A DNA stretch of 64,000 bases, from positions 868,001-932,000 of the forward strand of contig NZ_CP091456.1 in NCBI RefSeq assembly GCF_023611925.1, read 5' to 3'. Each line of letters begins with the position of its first letter. Within the stretch, counting starts at the first letter, position 1. The notes under the pieces were generated by a model. It saw only the letters and a list, made by a program, of their open reading frames with translations, ran no database searches and was not told the DNA's origin. Shown here in pieces: positions 26,322 through 37,324 of the stretch. A program made the position numbers and the translations under genes. Origin of the DNA: Avibacterium sp. 20-132. Lineage in GTDB: Bacteria; Pseudomonadota; Gammaproteobacteria; Enterobacterales; Pasteurellaceae.

Positions 26322-26393
26322 AAGATTCTCCTTTATAGAATAGTAAGTTAGGAAACATCTCGCACAGTATTAACAATTATTAAGAAAGGAATA

Positions 26394-26407
26394 TTGATAG
26401 AAATCAA
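26394..26407 (-). promoter_or_regulatory. FNR binding site upstream of the peroxidase
   Basis: TTGATAGAAATCAA is an exact match to the FNR consensus TTGATnnnnATCAA. Read on the minus strand, a TAATAC -10-like hexamer lies at 26367-26372. This would put the site at about -41.5 of a start near 26359, the classic class II activator position. Confidence 0.85.
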
Positions 26408-26571
26408 TAAATTTCATTGGTAAATTCTATAGATTTAATAGGTATAATTTTTGTGTGGTTATTTATAATTGTTTGATTATTAAAATAATAAAGTATGATA
26501 TAGACACACTGCATTATTTTTAGTCTAAATAGTAGGAATATAAAAAAGCCAAAAAAACAACCGCACTTTAG

Positions 26572-26826
26572 TTATGAGTAAAATTTTGCTTTTATTTGTT
26601 GTAATACCGCATTAGGATCAAGTTCCAAAGCAAAGCAGTAATCCATAAATTCTATAACATCAAGACGGCGATCCCCTGTCTCAATTTTCCCAATCAAAGA
26701 ATAGATCACACCTAAACGCTCTGCTAAGGCACGTTGTGATAACCCCAGTGATTTTCGTTGAGAAATAAATAATTGGCGAAGGAATTGTTGTTCCTCTGAG
26801 TGAATTGAGGTTCGTAATTTTTTCAT
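26572..26826 (-). CDS. XRE-family HTH repressor
   Basis: Small DNA-binding protein of 84 residues. The helix-turn-helix of the Cro/cI type covers about residues 18-72 (RKSLGLSQRALAERLGVIYSLIGKIETGDRR). Its start codon lies beside two near-identical inverted elements in the gap to the divergent membrane-protein gene. This is the usual layout for an autoregulating repressor that also controls its neighbour. A USS (26560) lies just beyond its stop. I do not recognise a specific named family member. Confidence 0.82.
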   Translation of the reverse strand: MKKLRTSIHSEEQQFLRQLFISQRKSLGLSQRALAERLGVIYSLIGKIETGDRRLDVIEFMDYCFALELDPNAVLQQIKAKFYS

Positions 26827-26827
26827 T

Positions 26828-26871
26828 GCACCTATTTTAGGTTCGGTATAGAATGAACCTGTTTTAGGTGC
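26828..26871. promoter_or_regulatory. Twin operator in the XRE / membrane-protein divergent promoter
   Basis: ACCTATTTTAGGT (26830-26842) and ACCTGTTTTAGGT (26857-26869) are each ACCT-n5-AGGT palindromes, 27 bases centre to centre. Flanks GC...TC and GA...GC make the two sites an inverted pair. The first nearly touches the repressor start codon, so binding would block expression. Confidence 0.75.
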
Positions 26872-26887
26872 TAATTAGGAGAATACG

Positions 26888-27271
26888 ATGTCACTTATCA
26901 GTAAAACCTTTGGAGGGTTAAATAAAGCATATTATTTTCGCCATCTTTTCTTTGGAGTAGTGATATTTATATTGCTTGAACTACTAATCTTTAATGCAGG
27001 AAAGGGGATTATTGATCATAAATTCATTCTTTCAACATTAATGTTCTTGATTTTTACGCTATTGTATCCTTATTCTCGTTTTGTTTATGAAAGTATAGTC
27101 GGTTATATTTTCGGAGAGAATGTATTTATTGTGAATGCCATTTTGTTATTAATAACAAAAATGGTAACAATGTTAATATGTTTTATGTTTAGTTGGATAA
27201 TTGCGCCAATTGGCTTAGTTTTTCTTTATTTTTATCATACAAAACAAGAAAAACAGACTGAACAAGAATGA
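26888..27271 (+). CDS. Small uncharacterised membrane protein
   Basis: A protein of 127 residues with three to four predicted membrane segments (about 18-38, 46-62, 79-97 and 99-117) and a charged C-terminal tail rich in Lys, Gln and Glu. A good ribosome site (TTAGGAG) lies 6 bases before the ATG. I do not recognise the family. It is transcribed away from the XRE repressor gene across a shared, operator-bearing promoter and is followed by a strong terminator, so the two genes form a self-contained unit. Such units can be regulators with a membrane effector, but no function can be assigned. Confidence 0.75.
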   Translation: MSLISKTFGGLNKAYYFRHLFFGVVIFILLELLIFNAGKGIIDHKFILSTLMFLIFTLLYPYSRFVYESIVGYIFGENVFIVNAILLLITKMVTMLICFMFSWIIAPIGLVFLYFYHTKQEKQTEQE

Positions 27272-27293
27272 TATAGCCGCTTAATTTTAAGCT

Positions 27294-27335
27294 AATAAGG
27301 CGTATATTATTTTAAGATACGCCTTATTCTATTTT
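27294..27335 (+). terminator. Terminator after the small membrane protein
   Basis: AATAAGGCGTAT (27294-27305) pairs perfectly with ATACGCCTTATT (27317-27328), followed by a T-rich stretch. Confidence 0.85.
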
Positions 27336-27521
27336 TAGATATATGATTTGCTGTTTTCTATGGTTCTTTCGGTTTAAAAGAAGACGAGGTAATGCAATGG
27401 GAATGCTCAGCGTGAATATAATTTGGCATTATTTTAAAATGGGATAATCTTATTTAACAGGACAATAAAATGAGTGTTAAAAATAGCCACATTATTTGTG
27501 GCTATTTTTTTATGCGTATTT
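27336..27521. other. Intergenic stretch with NSS-operon terminator
   Basis: No gene is supported. The stem AAATAGCCACA/TGTGGCTATTT at about 27480-27508, with T runs on both sides, is a strong terminator for the minus-strand transporter operon. A short open stretch around 27368-27414 ends in codons that look like a protein tail (GLKEDEVMQWECSA). It may be a gene remnant, but is too short to support. Confidence 0.6.
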
Positions 27522-27617
27522 TTATTTTTCTTTAGGTAATCTTTTTATGGAGAAAAGTAATCCTCCCCAAATGATGACTAAAGCGATGACCATCATAATA
27601 ATTGCACTATTGCTCAT
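27522..27617 (-). CDS. metS: MetS-like NSS transporter small subunit
   Basis: A 31-codon gene ([19 protein letters not shown] then [12 protein letters not shown]) whose ATG overlaps the last codons of the NSS transporter by 11 bases. It encodes one membrane helix and a basic tail. This is the pattern of MetS, the small subunit required by the Corynebacterium MetP methionine/alanine importer, which belongs to the same family as the adjacent transporter. The overlap implies coupled translation. A strong terminator follows. The call rests on size, topology, motif and position. Confidence 0.82.
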   Translation of the reverse strand: MSNSAIIMMVIALVIIWGGLLFSIKRLPKEK

Positions 27618-29139
27618 TTAATTGTTCTCCTTTTCCGTGTTCTTTAAGATTGAATAATTCTTCATCTTTCCATTTTAATCGTGAAAGAAGGAATGAAATG
27701 ACAACAAGGGCAACTGCCATTCCCCAACCGAAGGTATTCACAAACCAAGATGGGTAGCCTTCGTAACCGTTTGTAAAGACTTTTGCACCTTCACTTAATA
27801 GCATAAATGCTAAGATACCTGTGGTAAGTACAATACATAGGCGCCAAAAGAACCCTACTTTGAAGGAGGAGGTTTCATTTAAATGTTTACCTAAAATACC
27901 AAGCTTTTCATTTGCAACAATTGCAACTAATGAAACAAATGCAACAGCAACAATACCAAAATAATTAACAAATTTATCTAATACATCAAGCATTGGTAAG
28001 CCTGTTGTTGTACCGAATAGTGCGGTAGAAATAAACATCATCGGTAATCCAACAATAAATGTCGCTTTGGCACGGCGCATTCTAAGCTTATCTTGTAAAG
28101 CAGCAATAATAACTTCAAGGATCGATATAAAAGAAGTTAATGCAGCAAAGGTGAGAGAGGCAAAGAATAATACCCCTAATACTTCACCAAATGGGGCTTT
28201 ATTGATAATCGTTGGGAAGGCAAAAAAGGCTAAACCAATTCCCCCTTTTGCCACTTCACTCACTTCTTGTCCTGATGCTGTTGCCATAAAGCCTAGCGCT
28301 GCAAAAACCCCAATTCCAGCTAATAGTTCAAAACTACTGTTTGCAAAGCCAACAACTAGCCCATTCCCAGTTAGATCCGATTCTTTTTTCAAATAAGAGG
28401 CATAGGTAATCATAATGCCGAAACAGATTGATAGGGAGAAGAAGATTTGTCCATAGGCCGAAATCCACACACTTGGGTCAGAAAGTTTTGACCAATTTGG
28501 TGTAAAGAGTGCATCTAATCCTTTTGCTGCACCGGGTAAAAATAGCGAGGAAACAACAAGAATAATAAACATCACCACTAATAAAGGCATTAAAATTGAT
28601 GACGTTTTGGCTATACCTTTTTGTACGCCTAGAGCAAGTACTCCTAATGCTACTAACCATACTGCAATTAATGGTCCAACAATCATTCCAACAAATTCAA
28701 AACTAACGCCCTGGGAAATATCCCCCATTTGCAAGAAATCATGTAAGAAGAAATCTATTGGTTTATCTCCCCATGCACCACTTATTGCGAAATAGGTATA
28801 ACTAGCAGCCCAGCCAAGTACAACAGCATAATAAATGGCAATAATAACGTTCACCATAACTTGCCACCAACCAAAGGTTTCAAAATGGCGGTTAAAACGA
28901 CGATAGGATAACGGCGCACCACCACGATGGCGATGTCCAATAGCATAATCAAGGAATAAAAGTGGAATACCCGCAGTTAAAAGGGCAACAAGATAAGGAA
29001 TGATGAATGCACCACCACCGTTTTCGTATGTAGTATAAGGAAAACGCCAAATGTTTCCTAACCCTACAGCAGAACCGATAGCAGCAAGAATAAATGCGCG
29101 GCTTCCTGAAAAGGTTTCGCGTTTTGCTGACTGTGTCAT
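27607..29139 (-). CDS. Sodium-dependent transporter of the NSS (SNF) family
   Basis: Inner-membrane Na+ symporter for amino acids, 510 residues with about 12 helices. The first helix carries the family signature [17 protein letters not shown] (residues 16-32), which forms the Na+ and substrate site; [10 protein letters not shown] follows. Bacterial relatives are LeuT, MhsT and MetP. Pairing with an overlapping MetS-like gene favours methionine or alanine as substrate. It seems to have its own promoter in the 29140-29400 gap, which is otherwise empty apart from a USS at 29401. Confidence 0.9.
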   Translation of the reverse strand: MTQSAKRETFSGSRAFILAAIGSAVGLGNIWRFPYTTYENGGGAFIIPYLVALLTAGIPLLFLDYAIGHRHRGGAPLSYRRFNRHFETFGWWQVMVNVIIAIYYAVVLGWAASYTYFAISGAWGDKPIDFFLHDFLQMGDISQGVSFEFVGMIVGPLIAVWLVALGVLALGVQKGIAKTSSILMPLLVVMFIILVVSSLFLPGAAKGLDALFTPNWSKLSDPSVWISAYGQIFFSLSICFGIMITYASYLKKESDLTGNGLVVGFANSSFELLAGIGVFAALGFMATASGQEVSEVAKGGIGLAFFAFPTIINKAPFGEVLGVLFFASLTFAALTSFISILEVIIAALQDKLRMRRAKATFIVGLPMMFISTALFGTTTGLPMLDVLDKFVNYFGIVAVAFVSLVAIVANEKLGILGKHLNETSSFKVGFFWRLCIVLTTGILAFMLLSEGAKVFTNGYEGYPSWFVNTFGWGMAVALVVISFLLSRLKWKDEELFNLKEHGKGEQLNEQ

Positions 29140-29478
29140 AGTACCACCTGATTAAACGTTAAAGAAATGTAAAGGCTAGGAATATAGCGGAATATCAATT
29201 TTAGTCAATAGCAAAAAATACGCAAAATTGGATATTTATATCGTTGTTTTTGAATTAAGCTAGTTTTTTATTTTGTAAATTTGTTTATTTTTAGTTTTAT
29301 ATGCTTATTTTAGTGGGTTGATAAATAATCGTGCTAAAAATGCCAACATATTGCCGAATAAAAAACTAGTAGAAAAATTCAAAAAATTTTATAAAAAATG
29401 ACCGCACTTTTCTTTATCTTTCCGCCATAAAAACAAACCTCGCCTATTTAGCGAGGTATTTTATTCGGTTTAATCGGA
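29140..29478. other. Intergenic region between NSS transporter and aroE
   Basis: AT-rich, with no gene supported. It holds the promoter of the transporter operon, a USS at 29401 and the terminator of the aroE operon: ACCTCGC and GCGAGGT arms around a 6-base loop at 29437-29456, followed by T residues on the minus strand. Confidence 0.7.
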
Positions 29479-30849
<1,371 letters not shown>

Positions 30850-30857
<8 letters not shown>

Positions 30858-31413
30858 TGTCTGTTTCAAATTGATGACGACACGCTTTGTTGGCACATAA
30901 CCAAATGCGACGCAAAGTGCGGTCGGTTTTTTCTTCTTTTTTCAGCGTACTTATCGGATAACCACATTGAGGACAAGGCACTGCATAGGGTTGGCTGGCA
31001 AGGGTAAATTTACATTTTGGAAACTGATTACAGCCATAAAACACCTTGCCTTGGCGTCCGCGTCGTGGCACAAGGCTACCTTTTCCACAAGCAGGACAAG
31101 GCAGATGCTCTTGTTCGGGTTCAAGCTCTTCGTGAACGATATAATCACATTGCGGATAATCACTACACCCGATGAACATACCAAATTGCCCTTGTTTTAA
31201 TTGTAAAAAATGACCGCACTTTGGACAATGTTGGGCTAATTCTTTCAAGACTTTTGTTTCGTGAGTGGGGTGTAAAGGCTTGATAAAATCGCATTGTGGG
31301 TAGGCACTGCAACCTAAAAATAACCCTTTTTTGCCTTTTTTAATCTGTAATAGCGAACCACATTGTGGGCAATGTTCCTCGTGTTTGCTGGCTTGAAATA
31401 GGCTTTTACTCAT
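30850..31413 (-). CDS. yrdD: Topoisomerase-type zinc-finger protein YrdD
   Basis: DNA-binding protein made almost only of topoisomerase I C-terminal zinc ribbons, 187 residues. Four four-cysteine units are visible, beginning [24 protein letters not shown] and CPQCGYPI, each with a second Cys pair about 17-22 residues on. No topoisomerase catalytic domain is present. I prefer the start [13 protein letters not shown] (31413), which overlaps the maf stop by 8 bases; an ATG four codons upstream is possible. The association with tsaC and aroE is conserved in E. coli; the function is unknown. Confidence 0.9.
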
Positions 31414-32029
31414 CACATTTCTCACTTGATGCGAATAAACTTATCCCAACTTGGCGAAGCAATTGGGCAGTTTCAAACACGGGCAACCCCATCACACCGC
31501 TAAAACTGCCATCAATACGCGAAATAAATCGTCCACCTAGCCCTTGAATCCCATAAGCCCCCGCTTTATCTATTGGCTCACCAGTGGCGATATAAGCCAA
31601 AATATCTTGTTTAGTTAATGAGCTAAAGGTAACTTGGCTCGTTTGTACAAGGCTATGGATTTGATTAGGCAAACTGACACACACAGCAGTTAGCACTTGG
31701 TGCGTTTTACCTGAAAGCAAGCTAAGCATTTGTACCGCTTGGGCTTCATCTTGTGGCTTGCCTAAAATTTCCCCATCGCAAACCACGCTAGTATCTGCGG
31801 ATAAAATAGGTAAGTGCGGTACAAAATTGGCACGTTTTTCAAGTTGTTGGCGTGCGGCGTGATTTTTCTCTTGCGCCATTCTGCGTACATAATCCGCAGG
31901 CAGTTCATCGGCATTTGGGGTTTCATCAATATCCGCATTAAAGATTTCCATTTCCAGCCCCAACTGTTGTAACAGTTGTAAACGGCGAGGGCTTTGCGAG
32001 GCAAGATAAAGTTGAGGTTGTTTTGACAT
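31406..32029 (-). CDS. maf: Maf-family nucleoside triphosphate pyrophosphatase (YhdE type)
   Basis: House-cleaning pyrophosphatase that hydrolyses dTTP, UTP and modified relatives, 207 residues. The N-terminal Maf motif LASQSPRRLQLLQQLG (residues 9-24) and the central SADTSVVCDGEILGKP (near 76-91) are typical of the YhdE subfamily rather than YceF. It is the first gene of the four-gene overlapping operon. USS at 31812 (internal) and 32102 (upstream). Confidence 0.93.
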   Translation of the reverse strand: MSKQPQLYLASQSPRRLQLLQQLGLEMEIFNADIDETPNADELPADYVRRMAQEKNHAARQQLEKRANFVPHLPILSADTSVVCDGEILGKPQDEAQAVQMLSLLSGKTHQVLTAVCVSLPNQIHSLVQTSQVTFSSLTKQDILAYIATGEPIDKAGAYGIQGLGGRFISRIDGSFSGVMGLPVFETAQLLRQVGISLFASSEKCDE

Positions 32030-32183
32030 TTTTTCCGCTGATTAAACAAAAATTGCATTATACTTTATTATAGTTCTGCAAAGATTTCATCTGAAAAATC
32101 TACCGCACTTTGTTTCATTGTTGATCTTAATTTGAACGAAGAAAAAAGCGCGGGGAAAATTTTGTTAATTTTTAGGAAAAATA

Positions 32184-33803
32184 ATGATCGAATTTACACA
32201 ATCTCAATGGCTTGGGATAACCGTCCTATTGCTTATTTTATCCTTGGTGCTGTTTTTTATTAGCATCAAATATCAACGAGATAAGCAACAACTTGCCCAA
32301 GAACTGAATAAAAACGTCAATGATTTTAACCTGTTATTGGAAAAGTATGAAGCCTTGTCGCAACTGCGTTACCAGCTTGAGCAGGACAGTGTGAAAGCGC
32401 AAACACGCGCGGAAGGGTTGCAAACACGACTGAATGAACGTGATGAAAAAATCCAATATTTACAACAAGAATTGGACGAAGAACAAGCTCGCCACGGAAA
32501 TATTGCAGAGAAAATCACAAGCCTTAAAGAACAATTTGGTATCGCCACTGCACAAGTGCATAGTTTACAACATCAGTTAAATCAAAGTCGTGCAGAATTA
32601 AAAAGCAAGCAGCAGGAGTATGCCGATTTAAACGAAAAATCCACCGCACTTTTACAACAATTTACCGAACTCAAAACCACGTTAGCGGAAAAAGAAAAAC
32701 ATTTTACTCAGCAACAGGAAGATTTTGTTCAAACAAAACAGCAACTCAGTGTTGAGTTTCAAAATTTGGCGAATCGTATTTTGGAAGAAAAGAGCCAAAA
32801 GTTCGATCAAACCAATCAAGCCAGCCTTGATGCCTTGTTAAAGCCATTCCGTGAGCAAATTGAAGGTTTCCAAAAACGCGTAAATGAAATTCACTCGGAA
32901 TCCTTAAAGGGCAATGCCAGCCTTGAAAGTGAAATTAAAAAAGTGTTAGACGTGGGACTTGCAATGTCGCAAGAGGCGAATAATCTCACTTCTGCTTTAA
33001 AAGGGGAAAAGAAAACGCTAGGCAATTGGGGGGAAATTCAGCTTGAACGCGCCTTGCAATTAGCGGGCTTGGTAGAAAATGATCACTATAAAGCACAAGA
33101 TCATTTCCGCAATGCAGAAGGCAAATCGAATTATCCTGATTTTGTGGTGTATTTACCCGATAACAAACATTTGATTATTGATAGCAAAATGTCCCTTGTT
33201 GCCTATGAAAATGCGGTGAGTGCGGACAATGAGCAAAGCCAACAGCAATTTTTGCGTGAACACCACAAGGCGATCAAAAATCATATTGATGAGCTATCAC
33301 GCAAGGATTACAGCAATTTAATTGGCGTGCATAGCCCTAATTTTGTGCTGATGTTTATTGCGGTTGAGCCAGCTTACATTGAAGCAATGAAACAGGATAG
33401 CAATTTGTTTAATTACGCCTATGAAAAAAACGTCATTTTAGTTTCTCACACCACCTTAATGCCGATTTTACGCACCGTCGCAAATTTATGGCGGATTGAA
33501 CGAGGTAATGCGGAAGCACGAGAAATCAGTGGTAAGGCGGGGGATATTTATAATCAAATGTGCTTGGTGGCAGAACGTCTTGCTAAATTGGGTAATAGCT
33601 TGGCAACGGTAAGCGGGCATTATAATCACGCCGTTACCGCCTTTGCAGGGCAACAAGGTTTAGCGGGAAAAATTGAGCGATTTAAAGATTTCTCTGCCAA
33701 AGCTAACAAAGTGATGCCACAGGTTGAGCTATTACACAATGATCTTGATTTAGCGAAACTCAGCGCAATTTCAGCGGATCAGATTAAACCCGAAAATCAT
33801 TGA
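32184..33803 (+). CDS. rmuC: DNA recombination protein RmuC
   Basis: Putative nuclease-fold protein that limits inversions at short inverted repeats. The 539 residues begin with a membrane anchor (about 9-27), then a long coiled coil (about 30-220) rich in Gln, Glu and Lys. The RmuC domain follows, containing KTLGNWGEIQLERALQLAGL and YPDFVVYLPDNKHLIIDSKMSL. The latter includes the PD-(D/E)xK-like D...DSK arrangement. It stands alone behind a short promoter gap. A USS is at 32643. Confidence 0.93.
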   Translation: MIEFTQSQWLGITVLLLILSLVLFFISIKYQRDKQQLAQELNKNVNDFNLLLEKYEALSQLRYQLEQDSVKAQTRAEGLQTRLNERDEKIQYLQQELDEEQARHGNIAEKITSLKEQFGIATAQVHSLQHQLNQSRAELKSKQQEYADLNEKSTALLQQFTELKTTLAEKEKHFTQQQEDFVQTKQQLSVEFQNLANRILEEKSQKFDQTNQASLDALLKPFREQIEGFQKRVNEIHSESLKGNASLESEIKKVLDVGLAMSQEANNLTSALKGEKKTLGNWGEIQLERALQLAGLVENDHYKAQDHFRNAEGKSNYPDFVVYLPDNKHLIIDSKMSLVAYENAVSADNEQSQQQFLREHHKAIKNHIDELSRKDYSNLIGVHSPNFVLMFIAVEPAYIEAMKQDSNLFNYAYEKNVILVSHTTLMPILRTVANLWRIERGNAEAREISGKAGDIYNQMCLVAERLAKLGNSLATVSGHYNHAVTAFAGQQGLAGKIERFKDFSAKANKVMPQVELLHNDLDLAKLSAISADQIKPENH

Positions 33804-33871
33804 TATTTTGGTAAAAAACAGGTAATTTCATCGCCCACATAAAATGATGAAGGAACGAAGAGTAAACACAG

Positions 33872-34423
33872 ATGGAACATCAATCTATGACATCAAAAGA
33901 ATCGGTAAAATATAGAACCCCCGTCATATTTAGCCAAATTATTTTTGCTAGCCGCTGGTTACAATTACCCATTTATCTCGGCTTAATTGTCGTACAAGGG
34001 ATTTATGCCTATAAATTTATGAAATCGCTATGGGAACTTATCTCAAATCTGCAAGAGCTAGATTCCAACGCCATTATGCTTTCCGTGTTAAATTTAATTG
34101 ATGTGGTAATGATTGCGAATTTATTGGTTATGGTGATTGTGGGCGGTTATGAAATTTTCGTTTCTAAGCTACACACAGATGGGCATCCTGATGAGCCTGA
34201 ATGGCTAAGCCACGTTAATGCTTCCGTGTTGAAAGTAAAACTTTCTATGTCAATTATCAGTATTTCCTCTATTCATATGCTACAAACTTTCGTCAATGCA
34301 GCAAATATGCCAGAAGAAACGATGAAGTGGCAATTATTGCTCCATTTAGGCTTTTTGGTTTCTGCCATCGCAATGGCTTATACCGATAAAATTCTGTATA
34401 GCACCAGCCATAAAAATCATTAA
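33872..34423 (+). CDS. YqhA / UPF0114 family membrane protein
   Basis: Integral membrane protein of 183 residues with three or four helices, including the family signature [21 protein letters not shown] in the middle (near 88-108) and a later [20 protein letters not shown]. It is conserved in many Proteobacteria, and its molecular role is not known. The first ATG is used here; an ATG five codons later is an alternative. A clear terminator (GGGGCGT/ACGCCCC, 34509-34528, then T-rich) lies between it and mutS. Confidence 0.9.
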   Translation: MEHQSMTSKESVKYRTPVIFSQIIFASRWLQLPIYLGLIVVQGIYAYKFMKSLWELISNLQELDSNAIMLSVLNLIDVVMIANLLVMVIVGGYEIFVSKLHTDGHPDEPEWLSHVNASVLKVKLSMSIISISSIHMLQTFVNAANMPEETMKWQLLLHLGFLVSAIAMAYTDKILYSTSHKNH

Positions 34424-34508
34424 TTTTTCCTTGTTTGCTGGGGCCTGCAACCTGCTAAGGCGATGAGCAAAAAATAGGTAGGGCGTTTAAGTTTAAGCAG
34501 TTAAATCA

Positions 34509-34540
34509 GGGGCGTGGAAGAACGCCCCTTTCTTTTTCTT
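34509..34540. terminator. Terminator after the YqhA-family gene
   Basis: GGGGCGT and ACGCCCC form a 7-bp GC-rich stem with a 6-base loop, followed by TTTCTTTTTCTT on the plus strand. Confidence 0.85.
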
Positions 34541-34569
34541 GTGGCGATACTGCGCTAGCGAAATGTGTA

Positions 34570-37152
34570 TTAGACCATTTTCTTTAATTGATACAAATAG
34601 GCTAAGGCTTGTTTTGGTGTCATTTCATCAGGATCGAGATTTTCTAACATTTTTAGCACCGCACTTTGATTTTCCTCTTCGTCTATCAAATGCAATTCGC
34701 CTTGTAATTGCTGATTTATCGGATTGGTTAAGTGCGGTGTATTTTCTGATAATTTTTCTAATTGGGTTAATTTTTGCTTCGCTAATTTTATTACGGCTTT
34801 GGGAACACCTGCCAGTGCTGCCACTGCTAAGCCGTAACTTTTACTTGCCGCTCCTTCTTGCACTGCGTGCATAAAGGCGATGGTGTCGTTATGTTCCACC
34901 GCATCTAAATGCACATTGGCGATCCCCTTTAACTGCTCAGGCAAGACGGTAAGCTCAAAATAATGGGTGGCAAATAAGGTGAGTGAGCGGACCTTTTGTG
35001 CTAGCCATTCCGCGCAAGCCCACGCAAGAGAAAGCCCATCATAGGTGGATGTGCCGCGTCCAATTTCATCAATAAGTACTAAGCTGTTTGCGGTGGCTTG
35101 GTGCAAAATATTTGCCATTTCTGTCATTTCAACCATAAAAGTTGAACGCCCTGATGCAAGATCATCTGAGGCGCCAATACGCGTGAAAATGCGGTCAAGC
35201 GGTCCAATCACCGCACTTTCTGCTGGCACGAAAGAGCCTATATAAGCCATTAATGCGATCAATGCGGTTTGACGCATATAGGTACTTTTTCCCCCCATAT
35301 TCGGCCCTGTTATGATCAATAAATGGCGATTAGCACTCAGATTTACTGGGTTTGCAATAAAAGGGCTTTTTGATACCTGCTCCACCACTGGGTGGCGACC
35401 ATTTTCGATATTCACGCCGATTTCATCACTAAAAGTGGGGGCAACATAGTTTAGGGTTTCCGCTCTTTCAGCCAAGTTGGTTAGCACATCTAGCTCTGCT
35501 AAGGCAAGGCTCGCCAACTGCAATGCACCTAAGTGCGGTAATAATTCATCAAAAATTTGCTCATAAAGTTGCTTTTCCAGAGCAAGGGAAGCCCCTTTTG
35601 CCTTCAGTACTTTATCTTCATAGGTTTTTAATTCGGGAATAATGTAACGTTCCGCATTTTTTAAGGTTTGACGGCGTACATAATGAATGGGGGCTTTGTG
35701 TGCTTGCCCTTGCGGAATTTGAATATAGTAGCCGTGTACGGCATTAAAGCCAATTTTTAGGCTATCAATCCCGGTAGTTTCTCGTTCTCGTTGTTCCAGT
35801 TCTTCCAAATAACGGGTTGCACCGTCAGAAAGGGCGCGCCATTCATCAAGCTCTGCATTAAATCCTTCCGCAATCACGCCACCATCGCGAATTAATAAAG
35901 GGGGATTTTCAATAATCGCGCGTTCTAATAAATCTAATTGTGGTGAAAAGTCAGCAATCTGTTGAGAAAATGCAGTAAATTGCGGACAGTTTTGTTGATT
36001 AAGATAATGTTGAATGGCGGGAATTTGTGCCAATGCCGTACGTAAACGAGTGAGATCTCTTGGCCGTGCTGAACGCAATGCTACGCGTGCTAAAATACGT
36101 TCCATATCCCCGACTTGTTGTAAGTGCGGTTGAAATTCTGCGATTAAATCTTGCTGTAAAATTTGGCTAATGGTTTGTTGGCGTAAGGTTAATTTTTCAC
36201 GATCGCGAATGGGTTGGTGAATCCAACGTTTCAACAAACGACTGCCCATTGGTGTTACGCATTTATCTAATACGGAAGCTAATGTATGTTCTGTGCCACC
36301 AGCAAGATTTTGCGTAAGCTCTAGGTTTCGTCTTGTTGCGGCATCTAACTGAATATTATCGGTATTTTGCAGTAAACTCAGACTTTGAATATGAGGTAAC
36401 GCGGTTCGTTGGGTCTCTTTTGCATATTGTAATAAACAGCCCGCTGCACAAAGTCCAAGCACCGCTTTTTCTACACCAAACGCACGCAGATCTTGCGTAC
36501 CAAATTGACGATTGAGTTGTTCAATTGCGGTTTTTAATTCAAATTCCCAAACAGGGCGACGACGTAAGCCTTTCATATTTTCAATTAAATGAAACGCCTC
36601 AAAATCTTCACAATATAAGAGTTCAACAGGTTGAATACGTTGTAATTCTGCTTGTAAGCTCTCTTTACTCGCTGGCTCACTTAACTGAAAACGCCCTGAG
36701 GTCATATCTAATGTTGCCAAACCAAACTTGTCTTTTTCCTGATAAACAGCGGCAATCAGATTATCCTGACGTTCAGGTAATAATGCTTCATCACTGATTG
36801 TTCCCGGGGTAACAATGCGTACAATTTGACGTTCTACCGGCCCTTTTGCTGTGGTAGGATCGCCAACTTGCTCACAAATCGCCACACTTTCACCTAGCTG
36901 AACTAATTTTGCTAAATAACCTTCCACCGCGTGATAGGGTACGCCTGCCATTGGAATCGGTTGCCCTGCTGACTGCCCACGTTTAGTTAAGGAAATATCC
37001 AACAATGCCGCCGCTTTTTTAGCATCATCATAAAATAATTCATAAAAATCCCCCATTCGGTAAAACAACAAAATCTCTGGGTTTTCCGCTTTTAAGCGTA
37101 AATATTGCTGCATCATTGGGGTGTGTTGGCTATTTTGATCTTGTAAATTCAT
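34570..37152 (-). CDS. mutS: DNA mismatch repair protein MutS
   Basis: Recognises base mismatches and small loops and recruits MutL. The 860 residues match the family. The mismatch-reading Phe36-Tyr-Glu38 is in MGDFYELFY. The ATPase has Walker [10 protein letters not shown] near 620, Walker [14 protein letters not shown], and the catalytic His in [10 protein letters not shown]. The C terminus has the dimer region ending [11 protein letters not shown]. Five exact USS lie within this gene (34658, 34730, 35210, 35531, 36122), the densest set in the window; genome-maintenance genes are known to be rich in uptake sequences. It is transcribed alone. Confidence 0.97.
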   Translation of the reverse strand: MNLQDQNSQHTPMMQQYLRLKAENPEILLFYRMGDFYELFYDDAKKAAALLDISLTKRGQSAGQPIPMAGVPYHAVEGYLAKLVQLGESVAICEQVGDPTTAKGPVERQIVRIVTPGTISDEALLPERQDNLIAAVYQEKDKFGLATLDMTSGRFQLSEPASKESLQAELQRIQPVELLYCEDFEAFHLIENMKGLRRRPVWEFELKTAIEQLNRQFGTQDLRAFGVEKAVLGLCAAGCLLQYAKETQRTALPHIQSLSLLQNTDNIQLDAATRRNLELTQNLAGGTEHTLASVLDKCVTPMGSRLLKRWIHQPIRDREKLTLRQQTISQILQQDLIAEFQPHLQQVGDMERILARVALRSARPRDLTRLRTALAQIPAIQHYLNQQNCPQFTAFSQQIADFSPQLDLLERAIIENPPLLIRDGGVIAEGFNAELDEWRALSDGATRYLEELEQRERETTGIDSLKIGFNAVHGYYIQIPQGQAHKAPIHYVRRQTLKNAERYIIPELKTYEDKVLKAKGASLALEKQLYEQIFDELLPHLGALQLASLALAELDVLTNLAERAETLNYVAPTFSDEIGVNIENGRHPVVEQVSKSPFIANPVNLSANRHLLIITGPNMGGKSTYMRQTALIALMAYIGSFVPAESAVIGPLDRIFTRIGASDDLASGRSTFMVEMTEMANILHQATANSLVLIDEIGRGTSTYDGLSLAWACAEWLAQKVRSLTLFATHYFELTVLPEQLKGIANVHLDAVEHNDTIAFMHAVQEGAASKSYGLAVAALAGVPKAVIKLAKQKLTQLEKLSENTPHLTNPINQQLQGELHLIDEEENQSAVLKMLENLDPDEMTPKQALAYLYQLKKMV

Positions 37153-37281
37153 TATATTACCTAAATTCTAATTTTTCTTATTTATGATGTTACTTAACGA
37201 GTGGTTTTATCATTAGTAAAGACTGATATTGTAGGGGGAATGAAATAAAAATGCTATCTAAGATTAGAAAGGACAAAAGTA

Positions 37282-37308
37282 GGGATATATTTTTTATTGA
37301 TATATCCC
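37282..37308 (-). terminator. Hairpin after the carbamate kinase gene
   Basis: The arms GGGATATA and TATATCCC surround an 11-base T-rich loop, 17 bases past the carbamate kinase stop. The stem is AT-rich and the T tract weak. Confidence 0.5.
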
Positions 37309-37324
37309 ATAATTTAAATAGAGA

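Noticed and set aside
27470..27535. 21-codon frame with an AGGA site, beginning MSVKNSHIICGY
   Set aside because: It runs through the transporter-operon terminator stem and shows no conservation sign.
34539..34600. Frame beginning [12 protein letters not shown] that resembles peptides seen from sequencing-adaptor readthrough
   Set aside because: Only about 8 bases (ATGTGTAT) agree with a transposase adaptor end, and these include the mutS stop region; most of the frame is antisense to mutS.
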